This document shows, piece by piece, positions 27,425 through 37,556 of a stretch of 64,000 bases of DNA (the stretch's first letter is position 1; the number at the start of each line of letters is the position of its first letter). Source of the DNA: Anaerococcus prevotii DSM 20548. GTDB taxonomy: Bacteria > Bacillota > Clostridia > Tissierellales > Peptoniphilaceae. The position numbers and the translations under genes are program-made. The DNA lies in contig NC_013171.1 of NCBI RefSeq assembly GCF_000024105.1, positions 1,298,501-1,362,500 on the forward strand. Direction: 5' to 3'. A model generated the notes under the pieces. That model was given only the letters and a program-made list of their open reading frames with translations, ran no database searches and was not told the origin of the DNA.

Positions 27425-30051
27425 CAAACAAATACGTTTATAACTTTAACGAAGGAAACATGTCAATGAGAGCCCTCTTGGGTGGTAAGGGTGCAAACCT
27501 TGCAGAAATGACCAACCTTGGTATAAGAGTACCATATGGTTTTACAATAACTACAGAGGCTTGTACCAGATTTTACAAAGAAGATAAGAAGCTTTGGGAT
27601 GATCTAAACAAGGAAGTTACAGAACATATCAAAGACTTGGAAAAAGCAAACGAAAAAACTTTCGGTTCTACAGAAGATCCACTTCTAGTTTCAGTTAGGT
27701 CTGGAGCCCCTATTTCCATGCCAGGTATGATGGATACTATCCTTAACTTAGGTCTTAATGACGATGCTGTTATAGGTCTTGCAAAGAAAACTGACAACGA
27801 AAGATTCGCCTATGACTCTTACAGACGTTTTATCCAAATGTTTGCTGACGTTGCTATGGAGCTTGACAAAAACAACTTCGAAAAACTCCTTACTGCCAAG
27901 AAAGAAGCCAAAGGCGTTAAGCTTGATACAGAACTTGATGCAAATGACCTTAAAGAATTAGTAGAAGAATATAAAGCAAAATACAAAGAGCTTATGGGAG
28001 AAGACTTCCCACAAGAGCCTAGAGAGCAACTTGACCTTGCAATCTCTGCTGTATTTAGATCTTGGGGGAACGAAAGGGCAATCCTTTACAGAAAACTAAA
28101 CGATATAGATGATGCTATGGGAACAGCTGTTAACGTACAATCCATGGTATTTGGTAACATGGGCGACTCATCAGGTACTGGTGTAGCCTTCTCAAGAAAC
28201 CCAGCTACTGGAGAAAATGTCCTATTCGGTGAATACTTAATCAACGCCCAAGGTGAAGACGTAGTGGCAGGTGTAAGAACTCCTCAAGAGATAGCTACCC
28301 TAGAAAAAGCTATGCCAGAAGTATACAAAGAATTCTTTGAAACATCTGAAAAGCTAGAAGCTCACTACAAAGATATGCAAGATATGGAATTTACTATCCA
28401 AGATGGTAAGCTCTTCCTCCTTCAAACAAGAAACGGTAAAAGAACTGCCCAAGCAGCGGTTAAAGTTGCAGTTGATCTTGTAGAAGAAGGTCTAATAGAT
28501 GAAAAAGAAGCTGTCCTAAGGGTTAATCCTAAAGACCTTGATGGCCTACTCCACCCTACCTTTACAAAAGAAGCTGAAGATAAAAATGAACCAATCGCAA
28601 AAGGACTTGCTGCCTCTCCTGGAGCAGCAGTAGGTAAAATTGCCTTTTCTGCCAAAGAAGCAGCCAAAAGAGCAGCTGACGGTGAAGCAGTAATCCTTGT
28701 CCGTGAAGAAACATCCCCAGAAGACCTCGAAGGAATGGTATCTGCTAAGGGAATCCTTACAGCTCGTGGAGGAATGACAAGCCACGCTGCAGTAGTAGCC
28801 AGAGGTATGGGTAAGTGCTGTGTTGCAGGTGCCGGAGAACTTCACGTTGACGAGTACGAACACACAGTAAGAATCGGCGATTTAGTCCTAACCGGAGAAG
28901 ATACAATCTCAATCGATGGATCAACTGGTGCCATCTATAAGGGAAGCCTAGAAACACAACCACCTCAACTACACGGTGCCTTCGGTACATTTATGGGTTG
29001 GGTTGACAAATTTAGAGACATGAAAGTAAGAACAAATGCAGATACACCAAGAGACGTAGCCCAAGCCCTAAACTTTGGTGCTGAAGGAATCGGACTATGT
29101 AGAACTGAGCACATGTTCTTTAAAGAAGACAGAATCTTCCAAGTTAGAAAGATGATCCTAGCAAGCGATCTTGAAACAAGAGAAGCTGCCCTAGAGAAGA
29201 TCCTTCCAATGCAAGAAGACGACTTCTATCAAATCTACTCACTCATGAAAGAAAGACCAGTAACAGTAAGACTTCTTGACCCACCTCTTCACGAATTCCT
29301 ACCAAAGGGAGAAAATGAAATCAAAGACCTTGCCCTTGAACTAAACATTCAACCAGCAAGAGTTAAAGAAAGAATAGCAGAGCTTCAAGAAGTAAACCCA
29401 ATGCTCGGATTTAGAGGACTAAGACTTGCTATAATCTATCCAGAAATCGCAAAAATGCAAGCTCGTGCCATCATCCAAGCAGCTATCCACTGCCATGAAG
29501 ACGGAGTAAAGGTAGTTCCAGAAATCATGATTCCACTATCAAGTGACGTAGTAGAATTATCTAAAGTAAAAGAAACTGTTAAAGAAGAAATAGAAAAAGT
29601 ATTCGAAGAAAAAGGAAAGAAAATCGACTACCTACTAGGTACAATGATAGAAATTCCAAGAGCAGCAATCACTGCAGATGAGATTGCAGAAGTAACTGAC
29701 TTCTTCAGCTTCGGTACAAACGACCTTACACAAATGACCTTCGGTCTTTCAAGAGATGACGCAGGTAAGTTCCTACCAGCCTATATCGAAAAAGATATCT
29801 TCGAAAAAGATCCTTTCCAAGTACTAGACCAAAAGGGTGTAGGATTCTTAGTTGAAACTGCAGTAGAAAAGGGAAGAAAAGCAAACGACAAACTCCACAT
29901 CGGTATCTGTGGTGAGCACGGTGGTGAACCATCCACAGTTAAATACCTATACGGAGTAGGACTAGACTATGTATCATGCTCTCCATATAGAGTACCAATA
30001 GCAAAACTAGCCGCTGCCCAAGCTGCAATAGAAAACCCAAGAAACAAATAA
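27421..30051 (+). CDS. ppdK: Pyruvate, phosphate dikinase
   Basis: 876 residues, the usual length. The N-terminal ATP-grasp domain begins with LLGGKGANLAEM; the swivelling His domain has GGMTSHAAVVARGMGK with the phosphorylated His; and the C-terminal PEP-binding barrel has FFSFGTNDLTQMTFG and HIGICGEHGGEP with the catalytic Cys. It interconverts pyruvate, ATP and phosphate with PEP, AMP and pyrophosphate. Use of preferred codons is strong compared with neighbours, suggesting high expression. Operon with its regulator. Confidence 0.98.
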   Translation: MTNKYVYNFNEGNMSMRALLGGKGANLAEMTNLGIRVPYGFTITTEACTRFYKEDKKLWDDLNKEVTEHIKDLEKANEKTFGSTEDPLLVSVRSGAPISMPGMMDTILNLGLNDDAVIGLAKKTDNERFAYDSYRRFIQMFADVAMELDKNNFEKLLTAKKEAKGVKLDTELDANDLKELVEEYKAKYKELMGEDFPQEPREQLDLAISAVFRSWGNERAILYRKLNDIDDAMGTAVNVQSMVFGNMGDSSGTGVAFSRNPATGENVLFGEYLINAQGEDVVAGVRTPQEIATLEKAMPEVYKEFFETSEKLEAHYKDMQDMEFTIQDGKLFLLQTRNGKRTAQAAVKVAVDLVEEGLIDEKEAVLRVNPKDLDGLLHPTFTKEAEDKNEPIAKGLAASPGAAVGKIAFSAKEAAKRAADGEAVILVREETSPEDLEGMVSAKGILTARGGMTSHAAVVARGMGKCCVAGAGELHVDEYEHTVRIGDLVLTGEDTISIDGSTGAIYKGSLETQPPQLHGAFGTFMGWVDKFRDMKVRTNADTPRDVAQALNFGAEGIGLCRTEHMFFKEDRIFQVRKMILASDLETREAALEKILPMQEDDFYQIYSLMKERPVTVRLLDPPLHEFLPKGENEIKDLALELNIQPARVKERIAELQEVNPMLGFRGLRLAIIYPEIAKMQARAIIQAAIHCHEDGVKVVPEIMIPLSSDVVELSKVKETVKEEIEKVFEEKGKKIDYLLGTMIEIPRAAITADEIAEVTDFFSFGTNDLTQMTFGLSRDDAGKFLPAYIEKDIFEKDPFQVLDQKGVGFLVETAVEKGRKANDKLHIGICGEHGGEPSTVKYLYGVGLDYVSCSPYRVPIAKLAAAQAAIENPRNK

Positions 30052-30084
30052 GGAAAATAAGGCCTATGAGCAAAAGCTTGTAGG

Positions 30085-30995
30085 TCTTTTGCTTTGCCCT
30101 CCCCTTCCCCTTGCTTCGACCAAACGTAGTGAGTGGATAAGCCTCCCGAGAAATAGCAAAATTATAATTATTTAAAAACTCATAATTAAATCAAGACTTC
30201 CATTAACACCATCTCGAACGGATGTGAGAGATCTGCAGTCTATGATGACATGTAGATATAAAAGTTCATTTATCTACTAGAATACGTAAATAACAAAGTC
30301 TCAGACCATAAACGTCCCAAGGTTCTGTAGACCTCTCACGTAAAGTTCGAGGTGGCATAACTAGGGAATTTTTAATAAGAATAAAGATTATGTTAAGAGA
30401 TATCTCGACTACGCTAGATGATATGCAAATTAAATAGATCTCTCAACTTACGCTCGAGACTAGTGTAATGTAGGAAAGCATGCTTTCCTTCTCTTTCCCT
30501 TGCTTCGAAATCAAGCCCGTCCGGCTCGGTGAGGACGTGGAAAAGCCTCCCGAGAAATAGCAAAAGTATAATTCTTTGAGTCCGAACATTGTTTTATTTC
30601 ACACAATTACCGCCATCTCTAATGGAGTTGTCATAGTGAGCATAGCGAACTAATGAAACTCCTTAATCGAGGCTTTGCGTGGTGAAGCGTAGCTGAATCC
30701 GCAAACTACCGTCGAACGCATGTGAGAGATCTACAGTCTATGATGACATATGAATATAAAAGTACAAGCTATCTAGATATATAACTAAATAATAAAATAT
30801 CCAACAAAACATGTCCCAAAGTTCTGTAGACCTCTCACCTAGTCCTCTCAGAGCCGGACGGGCTTTTTTCGGGGTGGAGGAATGGGTAATTCTTGATAAA
30901 TATATAGCAAGAGATGTCTCGACTACGCTCGACATAAGGGCAGAAAATGAGATATCTCGACTTTCGTTCACCATAAGAGGAACATATAGGAAATC
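30085..30995. repeat. Mosaic palindromic repeat cluster 1
   Basis: About 0.9 kb without a gene. It holds: hairpin module D at 30111-30145 (GCTT/AAGC stem) and again at 30500-30550; the long inverted-repeat module B at 30209-30355, whose arms start CCATCTCGAAC and end GTTCGAGGTGG; a reversed copy of module A at about 30600-30706 (GCTTTGCG...CGCAAACTACCG) fused to a second module B (about 30713-30878) whose right arm contains an inserted AGCCGGACGGGCTT hairpin; and leader palindromes GAGATNTCTCGACTACGCTCGA-type at about 30400, 30906 and 30950. It lies between ppdK and the aldehyde dehydrogenase. Confidence 0.85.
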
Positions 30996-31142
30996 TTGAC
31001 ACACACCAGCCTCAGAATTAGAATCGTTTACAAAATATTTTCTTAAGCTTTTACCCTCCTACAGCAAATAAATGTTTATTAACTATTGTCCTTGGGTATC
31101 ATTCTTATTAGTAAGAAAGAATAACATTTTAAGGAGTTTTAA

Positions 31143-32615
31143 ATGAAAATTCAAGATAGATATGATTTATATATTAATGGTGAATGGATTAAGCCAGCAT
31201 CAGGCGAGTATCTCGATGCAATAAATCCTGCTACAGGCGAGAAGATTGCTGAGTTTGCTACTGCAAATAATGAGGATGTAGACAGAGCGATCGAGGCTGC
31301 TAGAGCATGTTTTGATGGAGAATACGGATCTTTCTCTAAGGAAGAACGTGCAAACCTCCTATTTAAAATAGCCGATAGGATAGAAGAAAACTTAGAAGAT
31401 CTTGCCACAATCGAGACTATGGATAATGGTAAGGCAATTCGTGAAACAAGGACAGTTGACCTTCCTTGGGTTGTAGATCATTTTAGATATTTCGCTTCCC
31501 TCTTAAGAGCTGATGAAGATGAAATTTCTAAGCTTGATGGTAGATTTGTATCAATCAGAAAAAGAGAGCCACTTGGGGTTGTAGCTCAAATGATTCCTTG
31601 GAACTTCCCACTCCTTATGGCTGCTTGGAAGCTTGCACCAGCTATAGCAGGGGGAAATACTATAGTAATCTCCCCTTCTTCAAACACATCTATAGGGCTT
31701 CTTGAGATGATCAGAAGAATAGAAGACCTCCTTCCAAAGGGACTTATCAATGTTGTAAGTGGTAGGGGTTCTGTAACTGGAGAATACCTCCAACATCACA
31801 AAGGCGTGGATAAGCTTGCCTTTACAGGTTCTACAAGTGTTGGTCGTCACATTGGTATTTCTGCAGCAGAAAACTTAATTCCTTCAACCTTAGAGCTTGG
31901 TGGTAAGTCAGCTCATATCATTTTTGACGATGCTGATATAGAAAAAGCCCTAGAAGGCGCCCAAGTTGGAATCCTATTCAATCAAGGAGAAGTTTGCTCA
32001 GCAGGATCTAGGCTCTTTATCCAAGAAGGAATCTACGATGAATTTGTAGAAAAACTTGTTGAAGCTTTCAATAAGGTAAAAGTCGGTAACCCTCTAGAAG
32101 AGGACACACAAATGGGTGCCCTAAGAGATGAGAAGAGAATCCCAGTTATAGAAGAATTCATCAAAAAAGCAACAGATGCAGGTGCAAAGGTCCTTGCTGG
32201 TGGTAAGAGACTTACAGAAAACGGACTCGACAAGGGAGCCTTCTTCGCACCAACTATGCTTGCTGATGTTCCAGAAGATAACGACGCCTACAGAGAAGAA
32301 ATCTTTGGACCAGTTGTAGTAATAAAGAAATTCAAGGACGAGGACGATGTTATAAGAATGGCAAATGACTCCCACTACGGCCTTGGTGGAGGAATCTACT
32401 CCAACGACCTATATAGGATAATGGATGTTTCAAATAGACTAAAGACAGGAAGAATTTGGGTTAACACCTACAACCAATTCCCAGCAGGTGCATCATTCGG
32501 TGGCTACAAGGATTCTGGTATAGGTAGGGAAACAGACAAACTTGCCCTTGAAGCCTACACTCAAGTTAAAAATATTATCATTGATTCCTCAAAAGAAAAA
32601 TTAGGTTTCTATTAA
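31143..32615 (+). CDS. NAD(P)-dependent aldehyde dehydrogenase
   Basis: 490 residues. MIPWNFPLLMAAWKLAPAIAGGNT (cofactor-binding region), FTGSTSVGRHI, LELGGKSAHIIFDDAD (general-base Glu) and FNQGEVCSAGSR (catalytic Cys) are all in place. The closing segment WVNTYNQFPAGASFGGYKDSG is typical of the betaine/phenylacetaldehyde dehydrogenase-like group. It oxidises an aldehyde to the acid; the substrate is not evident. AAGGAG lies before the ATG; monocistronic with a terminator behind. Confidence 0.93.
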   Translation: MKIQDRYDLYINGEWIKPASGEYLDAINPATGEKIAEFATANNEDVDRAIEAARACFDGEYGSFSKEERANLLFKIADRIEENLEDLATIETMDNGKAIRETRTVDLPWVVDHFRYFASLLRADEDEISKLDGRFVSIRKREPLGVVAQMIPWNFPLLMAAWKLAPAIAGGNTIVISPSSNTSIGLLEMIRRIEDLLPKGLINVVSGRGSVTGEYLQHHKGVDKLAFTGSTSVGRHIGISAAENLIPSTLELGGKSAHIIFDDADIEKALEGAQVGILFNQGEVCSAGSRLFIQEGIYDEFVEKLVEAFNKVKVGNPLEEDTQMGALRDEKRIPVIEEFIKKATDAGAKVLAGGKRLTENGLDKGAFFAPTMLADVPEDNDAYREEIFGPVVVIKKFKDEDDVIRMANDSHYGLGGGIYSNDLYRIMDVSNRLKTGRIWVNTYNQFPAGASFGGYKDSGIGRETDKLALEAYTQVKNIIIDSSKEKLGFY

Positions 32616-32643
32616 AAATACTGAAATAAAAATACGCATGTTA

Positions 32644-32675
32644 AAAGCCAACCCTTTACTGGATTGGCTTTTTCT
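32644..32675. terminator. Bidirectional terminator
   Basis: AAGCCAA, about 12-nt loop, TTGGCTT followed by TTTCTTT, between the convergent aldehyde dehydrogenase and first NSS transporter. Confidence 0.85.
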
Positions 32676-33980
32676 TTAGAATGAAACTTTAAATATTAGT
32701 GCTATGACACAAAGGATAATGGCAATTGGTGTGTAGATATATTTTCCAATCTTGTACCACTTATCCCCGTATTTTTTCTCAGATCCTTGATTAATCTCTC
32801 CAATAAGCTTATCCTTAGCCAATACATAAAACCATGTTACAGCTCCGATAGAAGCTCCAATTGGGATGATGTAGATAGAGATTATGTCCATAAATGGTCC
32901 CCATTGGCTAATCATTTCCATATTGACTCCCAAGCCAAATACGAAAATTCCAATTAGGACTAGGGCTAGGTTTCTTTTTATCTTTGGATACCTGTTCATA
33001 AGAGACTCTGCTACTACCTCAAACATATTCTGTAGGGATGAAATGCCTGCGAGTATTACCGCAAGATATAAGATTATTGCAAATAATCTACCTAAGAACA
33101 TATCTTGTAGGATGGTAGGTAAGACTTGGAACAATAAACCTGGTCCACCTGCCTGATCCATTCTATAGACCATGATAGCAGGGATTATAACGCAAGATGA
33201 TAAGAGTGCTGCTATAGTATCGAGCAGGCCTGTCATCTTGGAAGAAGATACAATATCCTCATCCTTACTTAGGTAGGCTCCACAAACTATCATCCCAGAT
33301 CCCGTTACAGAAAGAGAAAAGAAGGCCTGGCCCATAGCTTGGACTATGGTATTGATATTCAAAGCTTCGCTATCATATCTAAACATATACTTATAGCCTT
33401 CGATTGCCCCATCAAGTGTTAAAATCTTAATTGCCAAAATGACAAAAAGAACAAAGAAAGTAGGCATCATAAATTTGTTAGATTTCTCTATCGTCCTAGC
33501 CCCTCCTATACAAGTAATAAGAGTTATCACGATAATTGCAAAATGAAACCCAACTACTGAGTAAGGCTTTTGGGAGAAGCTATCAAACCAATTAGTAGTA
33601 TCAGCATGCATCAAAGATCCTGTAAGAGAATCCAACAAGGCCTTACTTATATAAGAAACAATTACAGCATAGCCTACTGCTATAAACAAGGAACCCAACA
33701 GAGGGACAAATCCTATGTACTTTCCTATAAGGGTATCCTTATTCTTGCTTTTAAAAGATTTGTAATAAGCACCTAAGGTTCCAGTACCTGCAAGCCTACC
33801 AACTGCAAACTCGCTAGATAGTCCCACATAGGAAAAAATGACTATAAATAACAAATAAGCTAGGAAAAATACTAGACCTCCCTGCTGGAACTTGTAAGGA
33901 AAACCCCGGACGTTTGCCATGCCGACAGCAGAACCAACCGCTGTTAATATAAAACCAATTTTTGAATTAAATTTATTCAT
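32676..33980 (-). CDS. Sodium-dependent transporter, NSS/SNF family (copy 1)
   Basis: 434 residues, 11-12 membrane segments. GFILTAVGSAVGMANVRGFPYKFQQGG is the TM1 signature of neurotransmitter:sodium symporters (LeuT fold); AYLLF.. and FFSLSVTGSGMIVCGAYL (TM6) follow. It presumably takes up an amino acid with Na+. It is a close paralogue of the next gene, with the same order of motifs, so the two arose by tandem duplication; at the TM1 turn this copy has NVRGFP where the other has NVWGFP. Confidence 0.92.
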   Translation of the reverse strand: MNKFNSKIGFILTAVGSAVGMANVRGFPYKFQQGGLVFFLAYLLFIVIFSYVGLSSEFAVGRLAGTGTLGAYYKSFKSKNKDTLIGKYIGFVPLLGSLFIAVGYAVIVSYISKALLDSLTGSLMHADTTNWFDSFSQKPYSVVGFHFAIIVITLITCIGGARTIEKSNKFMMPTFFVLFVILAIKILTLDGAIEGYKYMFRYDSEALNINTIVQAMGQAFFSLSVTGSGMIVCGAYLSKDEDIVSSSKMTGLLDTIAALLSSCVIIPAIMVYRMDQAGGPGLLFQVLPTILQDMFLGRLFAIILYLAVILAGISSLQNMFEVVAESLMNRYPKIKRNLALVLIGIFVFGLGVNMEMISQWGPFMDIISIYIIPIGASIGAVTWFYVLAKDKLIGEINQGSEKKYGDKWYKIGKYIYTPIAIILCVIALIFKVSF

Positions 33981-34081
33981 ATAAACTCCTTAACTTTAAT
34001 ATGTCTATATCGCTTTAAAGTATGTTAGTATTATATCCCAAACTTTAAATAAGTAAAGTTTTTTCTAAAATTTCCATCTAA

Positions 34082-34101
34082 AAAATCCCCGAAGGGATTT
34101 T
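34082..34101 (-). terminator. Rho-independent terminator overlapping the stop codon
   Basis: AAAATCCC, loop TTCG, GGGATTTTTT on the minus strand; the stem includes the end of the second NSS gene. Confidence 0.8.
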
Positions 34102-35392
34102 ACATTATTATTGTCAAAAGACAAATCACTATTACAAGTGGTGTATATAGATACTTTCCTATCCTATACCAACCTTGTCCATATTTTCTAAAAGAACCTA
34201 GGTCGATCTCACTTATTAGAGTCTTCTTATCTAAGACATAAAACCAAGTTATAGCACCAATCATCGCCCCTATAGGGATGATGTAGATTGATATAATATC
34301 CATAAAAGGCCCCCATTGGCTGACCTTCTCCATATTCATACCTACTAGAAATACTAAGGCTCCTATTGCTATTAGGACAATTTTTCTATCCAATTTCTTA
34401 AATACATAGGTCACTGACTCAACTACTACCTCAAACATTATCTGAAGAGATGAAATACCTGCAAATAATACAGCAAGATAGAGGATAATTGAAAAGAACC
34501 TCCCTCCTTCTATATTTTGTAGGATTGTAGGTAGAACTTGGAATAAGAGCCCTGGACCACCTGCCTGATCCATAGAAAAAACTACGACAGAAGGAATCAT
34601 CACAAAGGCAGCAACCATTGCAGCTATTGTATCTAGAAGACCTGTCATCTTAGATGAATAGATTATATCCTCGTCCTTGTGAAGATAAGCCCCGCAGATC
34701 ATCATGGCTGAACCAGTAATCGATAAGGAAAAGAAGGCCTGACCCATGGCTGATACCACATTTCCTATACTTATCATCGACCTATCTATCCTAAACATAT
34801 ACCTATAGCCATCCATAGCATTTGGTAGGCTGATAATCTTTATAGCTATAACTACAAAGAGGATGAAAAAGGCTGGCATCATAAACTTACTTGATTTTTC
34901 TAAAGTTTTGGCAGAACCAAGACAATTAATCAAGGTCAAAATAATTACACAAAGATGATATGGCCAAACTGAAAAGTCCCTTTCAGATAAGTCCTTGTAC
35001 CAACTTCCTACATCAACACTCATCAAAGTCCCAGTAATAGAATCAACCAAGGCCCTAAAAATATAAGCAACTACAACTGCATAGCCAATCGTAAGAAGTA
35101 TAAGGCCAATGAGGGGAAGAATTGATATAGCACGCCCAAGTTTAGGGCTTTTTCCCTTGCTTTCAAAGGCATTCTCGTAAGATCCGATAGTACCTGCCTC
35201 TGCAATTCTTCCTATAGCAAACTCACTTGAAAGCCCTACATAGGAAAAAAGACCTATAAAGAAGATATAGACTAAGAGGAAAAAAAGTCCCCCTTCCTGG
35301 AGCTTGTAAGGAAAGCCCCAAACATTGGCCATACCCACAGCAGATCCCACTGCCGTTAGTATAAAGCCAAGTCTAGAATTAAATTTGTTCAT
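34100..35392 (-). CDS. Sodium-dependent transporter, NSS/SNF family (copy 2)
   Basis: 430 residues. TM1 GFILTAVGSAVGMANVWGFPYKLQEGG, TM6 FFSLSITGSAMMICGAYL and the C-terminal SQWGPFMDIISIYIIPIGA are shared with copy 1. The Trp in NVWGFP is the commoner residue of the family. A terminator lies between the copies, so they can be regulated separately. Substrate unknown. Confidence 0.92.
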   Translation of the reverse strand: MNKFNSRLGFILTAVGSAVGMANVWGFPYKLQEGGLFFLLVYIFFIGLFSYVGLSSEFAIGRIAEAGTIGSYENAFESKGKSPKLGRAISILPLIGLILLTIGYAVVVAYIFRALVDSITGTLMSVDVGSWYKDLSERDFSVWPYHLCVIILTLINCLGSAKTLEKSSKFMMPAFFILFVVIAIKIISLPNAMDGYRYMFRIDRSMISIGNVVSAMGQAFFSLSITGSAMMICGAYLHKDEDIIYSSKMTGLLDTIAAMVAAFVMIPSVVVFSMDQAGGPGLLFQVLPTILQNIEGGRFFSIILYLAVLFAGISSLQIMFEVVVESVTYVFKKLDRKIVLIAIGALVFLVGMNMEKVSQWGPFMDIISIYIIPIGAMIGAITWFYVLDKKTLISEIDLGSFRKYGQGWYRIGKYLYTPLVIVICLLTIIM

Positions 35393-35478
35393 ATTATTCC
35401 TTTCTATAAATAAGCTAGTAAAATTAAAGATTAAACAAAATCTCTACCCATTAATGTCTATGACCTAATAATCATTAA

Positions 35479-36350
35479 GAGATCTCTCGACTACGCTCGA
35501 CGGTAGTTTGCGGATTCAGGACAAGCGTAGCTTGACCTTTATCTCGCAAAGCCTCGATTAAGGTCTGTCATCAATTCACTAACGTTCATTGTGACCAGAA
35601 CCATTAGATATAAGGGTTTGAAAGAAAATGAAGTTTTCTAGAAGTATTAGAACGCCATTAGACGTTCTTTTGACTTTTGTTCCTAAGAAACAAAAGTCAC
35701 TGCACTATTTGTCTTTCAGACAAACAGTGGCCCACCAGGAGGGCAACCTTGCTTCGACCGAACGTAGTGAGTGGAGAAGCCTCGCGAGAAATAGTAAAAT
35801 TATAATTATTTTAAAACTCATAATTAAATCAAAACTTCCATTAACGCCATCTCGAACGCATGTGAGAGATCTGCAGTCTATGATGACATGTAAATAATAC
35901 GTTTTAAGTCATCTACGCTCATCCTTAGCTAACAAAAACCCAAATCTAACATGTCCCAAGGTTCTGTAGACCTCTCACATAAAGTTCGATCAACTGTAGA
36001 TTATAGTTTTCTCTATTTAGAGAGATCTCTCGACTACGCTCGACGGTAGTTTGCGGATTCAGGACAAGCGTAGCTTGCCTTTATCTCGCAAAGCCTCGAT
36101 TAAGGTCTGTCATCAATTCACTAACGTTCATTGTGACCAGAACCATTAGACATAAGGGTATGTAAGAAAACGAAGTTTTCTCTCCTTTTCCCTTATTTCG
36201 ACTGAACGAAGTGAATGGAGAAATCTCACAAGAAATAGTAAAAAATATAATTATTTTAATATTATAGATAAATCATATTATTTAAATAACGTCACCATCT
36301 CTAATTGGACTATCATAGTGAGTCTAACGTACTGTGATCGCTATAAGGGT
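35479..36350. repeat. Mosaic palindromic repeat cluster 2
   Basis: Gene-free 0.9 kb between NSS copy 2 and trpS. Order: leader palindrome plus module A (35479-35610, with TTTGCGG...CTCGCAAA stem and ending ACCATTAGA); module C (35640-35745) of three hairpins, including CACTATTTGTC/AGACAAACAGTG; module D (35749-35783, GCTTC 35751-35755 with GAAGC 35776-35780); module B (35847-35990); a second, nearly identical leader plus module A (36018-36150); module D again (36195-36224, ATTTC/GAAAT); and a hybrid of B-left and A at about 36285-36345. Confidence 0.88.
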
Positions 36351-36362
36351 AGAGGGAAACTC

Positions 36363-37445
36363 TTATTTATATTTTTCCTGCAAGCTCTTTACTAGCTTTT
36401 CGTCTTCGAAGTAGTTGATGCCCATAGCTTTTTTTACTTCTTCGACCTTTGATCTTCCAGCTTCTCTTGCTTTTGCTGTTCCTTCTTCTAGGATTTTAAA
36501 TACTTTTTCTAGGTCTTTTTCGTATTCGGCACGTCTTTTTCTAATTGGCTCTAGCTCGTCTTCTAGGACCTTGATTAGGAATTTCTTAACCTTTACATCT
36601 CCCAGACCTCCCCTTCTGTAATGATCTTTAAGAGCTTCTAGGTTTTCGTATTCAGGAAGGAATTCCTTAAAATGCTCAGGTTTTGAGAATACATCTAGAT
36701 AGGTAAAGACGATATTTCCTTCAACCTTGCCTGGATCTTCGATATTGATATGGTCTGGGTCTGTGTACATGCTCATTACTTTTTTCTTGACAGTTTTCTT
36801 ATCATCTGCAAGGTAGATTGCATTACCCAAGGACTTGCTCATCTTAGCTCCTCCATCAATTCCTGGCATACGTCTTGCGATTTTTGCCTCTGGAAGAACT
36901 GCCTTTGGCTCTACGAAAGTCTCTCCATAAATGTGGTTGAAGCTTCTAGCAATCTCTCTTGCTTGCTCAAGCATTGGCTCTTGGTCTTCTCCTACTGGAA
37001 CTATATTTGCATCAAAGAGAAGTATATCAGCAGCTTGGCTTACAGGATATATTAGAAATCCTGCTGGTAGAGATGTTTCAAAGTCTCTTAGTTTAATTTC
37101 TGACTTAACTGTAGGGTTTCTCTCGAGTCTTGATAGGGTAACAAGATTTAGGAAGTAGAAGGTAAGCTCTGTTAGCTCTGAGACTTGGGATTGGACGAAG
37201 AAGGTCACCTTTTCTGGGTCAAGTCCCACACTAAGATAGTCTAGGGCTACTTCTATTAGATTTTCCCTAATTTTTCCTGGATCGTCGAAGTTATCTGTGA
37301 GGGCTTGACTGTCTGCAATCATGATATACATCCTATCGTAATTACCCTCATTTTGCATAATTACTCTGTTTTTTAAGCTTCCTACATAGTGTCCTAGGTG
37401 AAGTCTGCCTGTTGGTCTGTCACCTGTTAGTATTATATCTTTCAA
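36363..37445 (-). CDS. trpS: Tryptophanyl-tRNA synthetase
   Basis: 360 residues. TGDRPTGRLHLGHYVGSL carries the HIGH motif and GGAKMSKSLGNAIYL the KMSKS loop; ADSQALTDNF and PVGEDQEPMLEQAREIA are further family motifs. It charges tRNA-Trp. It is slightly longer than the common 330-residue form. AGGAGG precedes the ATG. No T-box is present; instead a compact rod-like hairpin (37465-37555) lies in the short gap to prfB. Confidence 0.95.
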   Translation of the reverse strand: MKDIILTGDRPTGRLHLGHYVGSLKNRVIMQNEGNYDRMYIMIADSQALTDNFDDPGKIRENLIEVALDYLSVGLDPEKVTFFVQSQVSELTELTFYFLNLVTLSRLERNPTVKSEIKLRDFETSLPAGFLIYPVSQAADILLFDANIVPVGEDQEPMLEQAREIARSFNHIYGETFVEPKAVLPEAKIARRMPGIDGGAKMSKSLGNAIYLADDKKTVKKKVMSMYTDPDHINIEDPGKVEGNIVFTYLDVFSKPEHFKEFLPEYENLEALKDHYRRGGLGDVKVKKFLIKVLEDELEPIRKRRAEYEKDLEKVFKILEEGTAKAREAGRSKVEEVKKAMGINYFEDEKLVKSLQEKYK

Positions 37446-37462
37446 AATTCCTCCTTATTTTA

Positions 37463-37556
37463 AAAAAACGGGCCTGCCCTATGAAAGTGCCCCATCAGAG
37501 AACTTCCCATAATTCTCTGACAGGATGCAACTATCATTTTATAAACAGTCCCGATT
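37463..37556 (-). ncRNA. Long rod-like hairpin with U-run between prfB and trpS
   Basis: On the minus strand three helices stack in one rod: CGGGACTG with CAGGCCCG (one mismatch), TGATAGT...GC.TCC with GGGGCACTTTCA, and apical TCAGAGAA with TTCTCTGA around a 10-nt loop, followed by seven T. Its length, about 90 nt, exceeds a simple terminator. It may end prfB transcription, act as an attenuator for trpS, or be processed to a small RNA. Confidence 0.6.

Noticed and set aside
28546-28863. Antisense open frames within ppdK
   Set aside because: Long shadow frames produced by strong codon bias of the ppdK gene.
30738-31004. Minus-strand open frame of 88 codons in repeat cluster 1
   Set aside because: It covers repeat modules B and leaders; no ribosome site and no protein-like pattern.
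35628-35897. Plus-strand open frame with a peptide (FVP.KQKSLHYLSFRQ) also seen at 41634-41951, 52337-52549 and 55106-55348
   Set aside because: The recurring peptide is only the translation of repeat module C; there is no ribosome site, ends differ and the DNA is explained by hairpins with compensatory changes.
37446-37556. T-box leader for trpS
   Set aside because: The interval is only 110 bp and has no GGTGG-type antiterminator box; instead it is one long hairpin.
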